From: Cryobacterium sp. SO1
Lineage (GTDB): Bacteria > Actinomycetota > Actinomycetes > Actinomycetales > Microbacteriaceae
Length of the DNA stretch: 64,000 bases
Assembly (NCBI RefSeq): GCF_004210215.2
Contig: NZ_CP067394.1
Span: forward strand, 3,596,001 to 3,660,000
Direction of reading: 5' to 3'
Positions 60,473-64,000 of the stretch are shown here, piece after piece. A program made the position numbers and the translations under genes. Each line of letters begins with the position of its first letter. The stretch's first letter is position 1. Below the pieces are notes generated by a model that saw nothing but the letters and a program-made list of their open reading frames with translations, did no database searches and was not told the origin of the DNA.

Positions 60473-61816
60473 ACCGAGGTCGAGGGAGAGAACCTCGTCG
60501 TAGATGGCGAGGGCCTCGGCCACCTCGGAGTCGGTGACGACGCAGGGCGGCACCACGTGGATGCGGTTGTCCATGATGAACGGGAGCAGGTTGCGGGCCA
60601 GCAGTTCGGTCTTTATGCGGGCCATCACGGCCGGCGGCACGGGTTCCCGCGTCTCCCGGTCGGCGACGAGCTCGATCGCCCAGAAGACTCCCTCGCCGCG
60701 CACCTCCCCGATGATGGGGTGCTTGCTCTGGAGCGCCGCCAACCCCGGGCCGATGGCCTCGGTGCCGATCCTGGCGGCGTTCTCCACGATGCCCTCGTCC
60801 GCCATGGCGTCCAGCGCCGCCACGATCGAGGCCATCGCCAGCGGATGCCCGCTGTAGGTGAGTCCGCCGGGGAATACTGTCGTGTCAAAGTCGGCGGCGA
60901 TGGCGTCGGAGATGATGACACCGCCCACCGGCACGTACCCGGAGTTGACGCCCTTGGCGAAGGTGATCAGGTCGGGCACTATGCCGGCGCCCTCGAACGC
61001 GAACCAGCGGCCGGTGCGGCCGAAACCCGCCATCACCTCGTCGAGGATCAGCATGATGCCAAAGCGGTCGCAGAGCTCCCGCACCCCGGCGAGGTAGCCA
61101 GGCGGGGGCATCAGCACCCCGGCCGTGCCGGGGATCGACTCGAGCAGCACGGCCGCGATCGATGCGGGGCCCTCGCTCTGGATGACCCGCTCGAGGTGGC
61201 GCAGCGCCCGCTCGGTCTCCTGCTCGGGCGTCGTGGCCCAGAACTCGGATCGGTAGAGATAGGGGCCGAAGAAGTGCACGTGGCCGCGGGCGAACTCGTT
61301 GGGGATCCGGCGCCAGTCGCCGGTTGCGACGATGGCCGCGCCGGTGTTGCCGTGGTACGAGCGGTAGGTGGAGAGCACGGTGTCGCGCCCGGTGTGCAGG
61401 CGGGCCATCCGGATGGCGTTCTCGTTGGCATCCGCACCGCCGTTGGTGAAGAAGACCTTGGTGAAACCGGCGGGGGCCCGGTCGACGATGCGTTTGGCGG
61501 CCTCGCCGCGGGCCAGGTTGGCCGTGGACGGGGCGATGGTGGTGAGCAGCTGAGCTTGGTCGATGATGGCCTTGATCACGGCCGGATGCTGGTGGCCGAT
61601 GTTGACGTTGACCAGCTGGCTGGAGAAGTCCAGATAGCTGCGGCCGTCGTGGTCCCAGACCCGGCAGCCCAGGCCGCCGGCGATGACGAGCGACTTCAGG
61701 GCGCCCTGCGCGGACCAGGAGTGGAAGACGTGGGCCTTGTCGAGCTGGGTGGTGAGTTCGTTCAGCCCGAGCTCGGTGTTGGTGGATGTGCCGGTGCCGG
61801 TATCGATGTCGGTCAC
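60461..61816 (-). CDS. Class III (omega) aminotransferase
   Basis: A 451-residue PLP aminotransferase of the beta-alanine/taurine-pyruvate group. SWSAQGALKSLVIAGGLGCR, FFTNGGADANENAIRMARLH, YRSYHGNTGAAIVATGDWRR, LILDEVMAGFGRTGRW and LITFAKGVNSGYVPVGGV with the PLP Lys are the family signatures. GTG at 61816 is chosen because GAAGGA precedes it. With mmsA it would convert beta-alanine or beta-aminoisobutyrate to semialdehyde and then acyl-CoA (inference). The stop codon (60461-60463) lies in a dispersed repeat. Confidence 0.92.
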   Translation of the reverse strand: MTDIDTGTGTSTNTELGLNELTTQLDKAHVFHSWSAQGALKSLVIAGGLGCRVWDHDGRSYLDFSSQLVNVNIGHQHPAVIKAIIDQAQLLTTIAPSTANLARGEAAKRIVDRAPAGFTKVFFTNGGADANENAIRMARLHTGRDTVLSTYRSYHGNTGAAIVATGDWRRIPNEFARGHVHFFGPYLYRSEFWATTPEQETERALRHLERVIQSEGPASIAAVLLESIPGTAGVLMPPPGYLAGVRELCDRFGIMLILDEVMAGFGRTGRWFAFEGAGIVPDLITFAKGVNSGYVPVGGVIISDAIAADFDTTVFPGGLTYSGHPLAMASIVAALDAMADEGIVENAARIGTEAIGPGLAALQSKHPIIGEVRGEGVFWAIELVADRETREPVPPAVMARIKTELLARNLLPFIMDNRIHVVPPCVVTDSEVAEALAIYDEVLSLDLGLAG

Positions 61817-61902
61817 GATGCTTGTTCCTTCGTTTCTGCCCCGCACGGGCGGGGCGGTGGTGCCCGTGCGGCGGGGTGCGCCGCCGCCCGGTCTGGATTG
61901 TT

Positions 61903-63054
61903 CTACTCGCCGCCCTCCTTGAGGGTGACATCGATCGGAGCCCAGTCGGCGCCCATGACGTCGACTCCCTCCGCGGTGAGTTCATCCAGGGCCTTCTGCA
62001 CGTACTCGTTGGAGTACGCGGTTTCGGGAGGGTCTGTGGTGATGATGGTGCCACCGGTTTCGTTTTTCGTGTTCATCGCGATGTCGACGGTGTTGGCCCA
62101 GGCGGCCTCGTCGATCAGGCCCACACCGTTCGTGGACGGGAAGATCAGCCTGCTGACCTCGTTGGTCATCCACAGCTGGTGTCCGGCGGGGAGGGCGGAT
62201 CCGGCGTCGGCCACGATGGTTGCGGCGTCTTCGGGGTTCTCGGCGGCGTAGATCCAGCCCTTGATCGAAGCCTTGATGAACTTCACCGTCTGGTCGGCGT
62301 AGGCCTCGTCGTCGGCGAGCTTGTCGGTGTTGGCCCAGATCGCGTCCTGGAGCATCGCGGTGCCCTCGTCGTTCCAGTCGATGACGTCGAGCTCATCGGG
62401 CTGGTAGAGCTCGCCGGTGTCGGGGTTGATGGTCTCGAGCACCTGCGCGTACTCGTTGTAGGTCATGGCCTGGGCCGCGTCGATGTCGCCGGCCAGGAAC
62501 GCGTTCATGTCGAAGGCCTGCTGCACGAGGCTGATGTCGCCGACCTCCACGCCCGCCTTCTGCATCCCGGCGAAGAGCTCCCACTCGTTGCCGTAACCCC
62601 AGCTGCCCACGTTCTTGCCGGCCAGGTCGGCCGGGCCGGTGATGTTCTTGTCCTTGAACGAGATCTGGGTGGTGGCGCTGCGTTCGAAGATCTGCGCCAC
62701 GTCGGTGATGTTGGCGCCCTGCTCGATGGAGCCGAGCACCTTGGGCACCCAGGAGATGGCGTAGTCCACGTCACCGGAGGCGAGCACGTCCTGAGGCACG
62801 ATGTCGGCGCCGCCCTCTTCGATGGTGACGTCGAGGCCCTCGTCTTCGTAGTACCCCTGGGCGACCGCCGCGTAGTAGCCGGCGAACTGAGCCTGAGCCA
62901 CCCACTGCAACTGCAGGGTGACGGGCGTGAGATCTGCGCTGGAGGAGTCATCGGACGGTGCGGTGTCGCTGGAGGCGCTGCATCCGGAGAGGACGAGCGC
63001 GCCGGCCGCGGCGAAGACGCCGGCCGTCGTGAGCCATCGAGTGCTGTGTTTCAT
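61903..63054 (-). CDS. ABC transporter substrate-binding lipoprotein (NMT1/THI5-like)
   Basis: A 383-residue binding protein. The signal peptide ends in LSGC (Cys25). LQLQWVAQAQFAGYYAAVAQ, GYYEDEGLDVTIEEGGADIV, SGDVDYAISWVPKVLGSIEQ and VGSWGYGNEWELFAGMQKAG are the hallmark of NMT1-type proteins that bind pyrimidine-like or aromatic compounds. AAAGGAGGAACCC precedes the ATG. It is followed by a permease and, at the window edge, the ATPase, all on the reverse strand. The aminotransferase starts 87 bases downstream. Confidence 0.92.
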   Translation of the reverse strand: MKHSTRWLTTAGVFAAAGALVLSGCSASSDTAPSDDSSSADLTPVTLQLQWVAQAQFAGYYAAVAQGYYEDEGLDVTIEEGGADIVPQDVLASGDVDYAISWVPKVLGSIEQGANITDVAQIFERSATTQISFKDKNITGPADLAGKNVGSWGYGNEWELFAGMQKAGVEVGDISLVQQAFDMNAFLAGDIDAAQAMTYNEYAQVLETINPDTGELYQPDELDVIDWNDEGTAMLQDAIWANTDKLADDEAYADQTVKFIKASIKGWIYAAENPEDAATIVADAGSALPAGHQLWMTNEVSRLIFPSTNGVGLIDEAAWANTVDIAMNTKNETGGTIITTDPPETAYSNEYVQKALDELTAEGVDVMGADWAPIDVTLKEGGE

Positions 63055-63112
63055 GGGTTCCTCCTTTTGGGTACTGCTGCGGGGTGCTGCGGGATGCTGT
63101 GGTGCGGGGATG

Positions 63113-63943
63113 TTAGGCAAGTGGAGCGCGGCGGCTGACCAGTTTCTCGAGGCCGAGAGCTGCGCAATAGAAGAAGAGTCCGAGAATGATGGAGCCGAGC
63201 ACATAGGCCCAGGCCAGGCCGTAATTGCTGCTGGACGCGGCCGAGGTGATCGATTTGCCCAGGCCGCCGACCGGACCGCCGAAGTACTCGGCGATGAGGG
63301 CGGAGATCACGGCGAGCGATGACGCTATGCGGAGACCCGTGAACACGAACGGCACCGCGGTGGGCAGGGTGACGGTCTTGGTGGCCTGCCAGCTCGACGC
63401 GGCGTAGGAGCGCATCAGGTCGCGGTGCACCGGACGCACCATGCGCAGGCCCTTGAGAGTGTTGAAGTACACCGGAACGAACACGGCCAGGGCGGCCACG
63501 AGCTGGCGGGCGGTCTCGGCGTTGGCGCCGAACATCGTGTAGAGCACGGGCGCCAGCGCCACGATGGGCACCACCGCGAAGGCCGCCACGACGGGCGCGG
63601 CCATCTCGTCGAACACCCGAACCAGGGCCGACAGGATGGCTAGCAACACACCGACGATCGCGCCGAGCACCAGCCCGATCAGGGCGTTGCGGCCCGTGAC
63701 GACCATGCCATTCACCACGTTCTGCAGGTTGGCGGTGAACTGCTCGCCGATCGCGAACGGGCCCGGCAGGATGAAGGGCTTGATCGCCAGCACGGTCACC
63801 AGGCCCTGCCAGAGCAGGATCGCGGCCGAGCCGAGCAGCACCGGCGGCAGCACGGTGCGGCCCAGGCCGGAGCGGGCGGCTCCCTGGCGTGCCGGCCCGG
63901 CGGCGGCCGGAGCCGCCACGCTGGTGCTCGCCCCGGTGCTCAT
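63113..63943 (-). CDS. ABC transporter permease (SsuC/TauC type)
   Basis: A 276-residue membrane protein with six spans. The N-terminal 30 residues are a low-complexity Ala/Gly/Thr leader. The EAA loop is RSYAASSWQATKTVTLPTAV followed by PFVFTGLRIASSLAVISALI, typical of nitrate/sulfonate/pyrimidine importers. The ATG at 63943 overlaps the stop of the upstream gene (ATGA). It pairs with the NMT1-like binding protein. Confidence 0.92.
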   Translation of the reverse strand: MSTGASTSVAAPAAAGPARQGAARSGLGRTVLPPVLLGSAAILLWQGLVTVLAIKPFILPGPFAIGEQFTANLQNVVNGMVVTGRNALIGLVLGAIVGVLLAILSALVRVFDEMAAPVVAAFAVVPIVALAPVLYTMFGANAETARQLVAALAVFVPVYFNTLKGLRMVRPVHRDLMRSYAASSWQATKTVTLPTAVPFVFTGLRIASSLAVISALIAEYFGGPVGGLGKSITSAASSSNYGLAWAYVLGSIILGLFFYCAALGLEKLVSRRAPLA

Positions 63944-64000
63944 CGTGTCTCGACCCCACGCGCGCCGGTGGGAGTGGCGCCGTGCAGCAGCTCGCGCACC
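63940..64000 (-). CDS. ABC transporter ATP-binding protein, last residues only (cut by window edge)
   Basis: The reverse strand from the window end reads VRELLHGATPTGARGVETR then TGA at 63942-63940, overlapping the permease start by four bases (ATGA). The coupling and the permease/binding-protein neighbours make this the C-terminus of the ATPase subunit. No motif is visible in the 19 residues, so the assignment rests on context. Confidence 0.6.
   Translation of the reverse strand, partial: VRELLHGATPTGARGVETR

Overview
The window is high-GC actinobacterial DNA. The dense GCATCC/GGATGC words, the purD-purC / purS-purQ-purL arrangement, and families such as DUF3817, DUF3151 and DUF7882 point to Microbacteriaceae, with a Cryobacterium-like relative most likely. 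This placement is inferred from gene content and style, not from a marker-gene comparison. I see no rRNA, tRNA or CRISPR array.

Left part (1-16.5 kb): purine genes purD (partial), purC, purS, purQ and purL. They are interrupted by a TetR regulator facing a small orphan gene, an amidohydrolase and kynureninase. Then come reverse-strand housekeeping genes: an unrecognised 214-residue protein, L-2-hydroxyglutarate oxidase, an SDR enzyme coupled to an AroQ chorismate mutase, an EamA transporter, a GNAT acetyltransferase, purA and a DUF3151 protein. Several intergenic gaps carry long near-perfect hairpins.

17-24 kb is the most unusual region. Two divergent operons each pair an ABC-ATPase-like protein with a very large YhgE/Pip-type membrane protein full of L-x-x-G heptads. 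Both ATPase-like proteins have damaged nucleotide-binding motifs. A TetR gene closes the left operon, and two copies of a 14-bp palindrome (ACTGACTAGTCAGT type) lie between the divergent starts. Malic enzyme follows.

25.5-32 kb is an insertion-sequence nest: an IS1380-type remnant fused to a frameshifted IS30-type remnant, a dicarboxylate symporter, a cysteine-rich four-helix protein, an ANTAR fragment cut off by a complete IS1380-type element, and an IS4-type element placed exactly at the edge of that element. A further IS1182-type element with a CTAG target duplication sits at 40.8-42.7 kb. Between them lie ordinary genes: TrmH methylase, DedA, mntH-mntR, a HAD phosphatase, a septum-formation-like protein, pyrE, and a LysR regulator divergent from a 40-residue membrane peptide.

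43-57 kb holds a carbohydrate-use island: a truncated ROK repressor fused by deletion to the tail of a CbiX-like chelatase, an alpha/beta hydrolase, an FGGY kinase, a DeoR regulator with a palindromic operator, a GH4 glycosidase, a class II aldolase, an amidohydrolase, a SIS isomerase, a sugar ABC transporter without its own ATPase gene, and two PfkB kinases. Together they suggest uptake of a glycoside, its cleavage, phosphorylation and aldol splitting, but the sugar is not identifiable. The right edge (57-64 kb) has a DUF1801 protein, an orphan LuxR response regulator facing a GlsB-like membrane protein across an 18-bp perfect palindrome, and a cluster with methylmalonate-semialdehyde dehydrogenase, an omega-type aminotransferase and an NMT1-type ABC importer. 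The last set resembles part of a pyrimidine/beta-alanine catabolic locus that runs out of the window.
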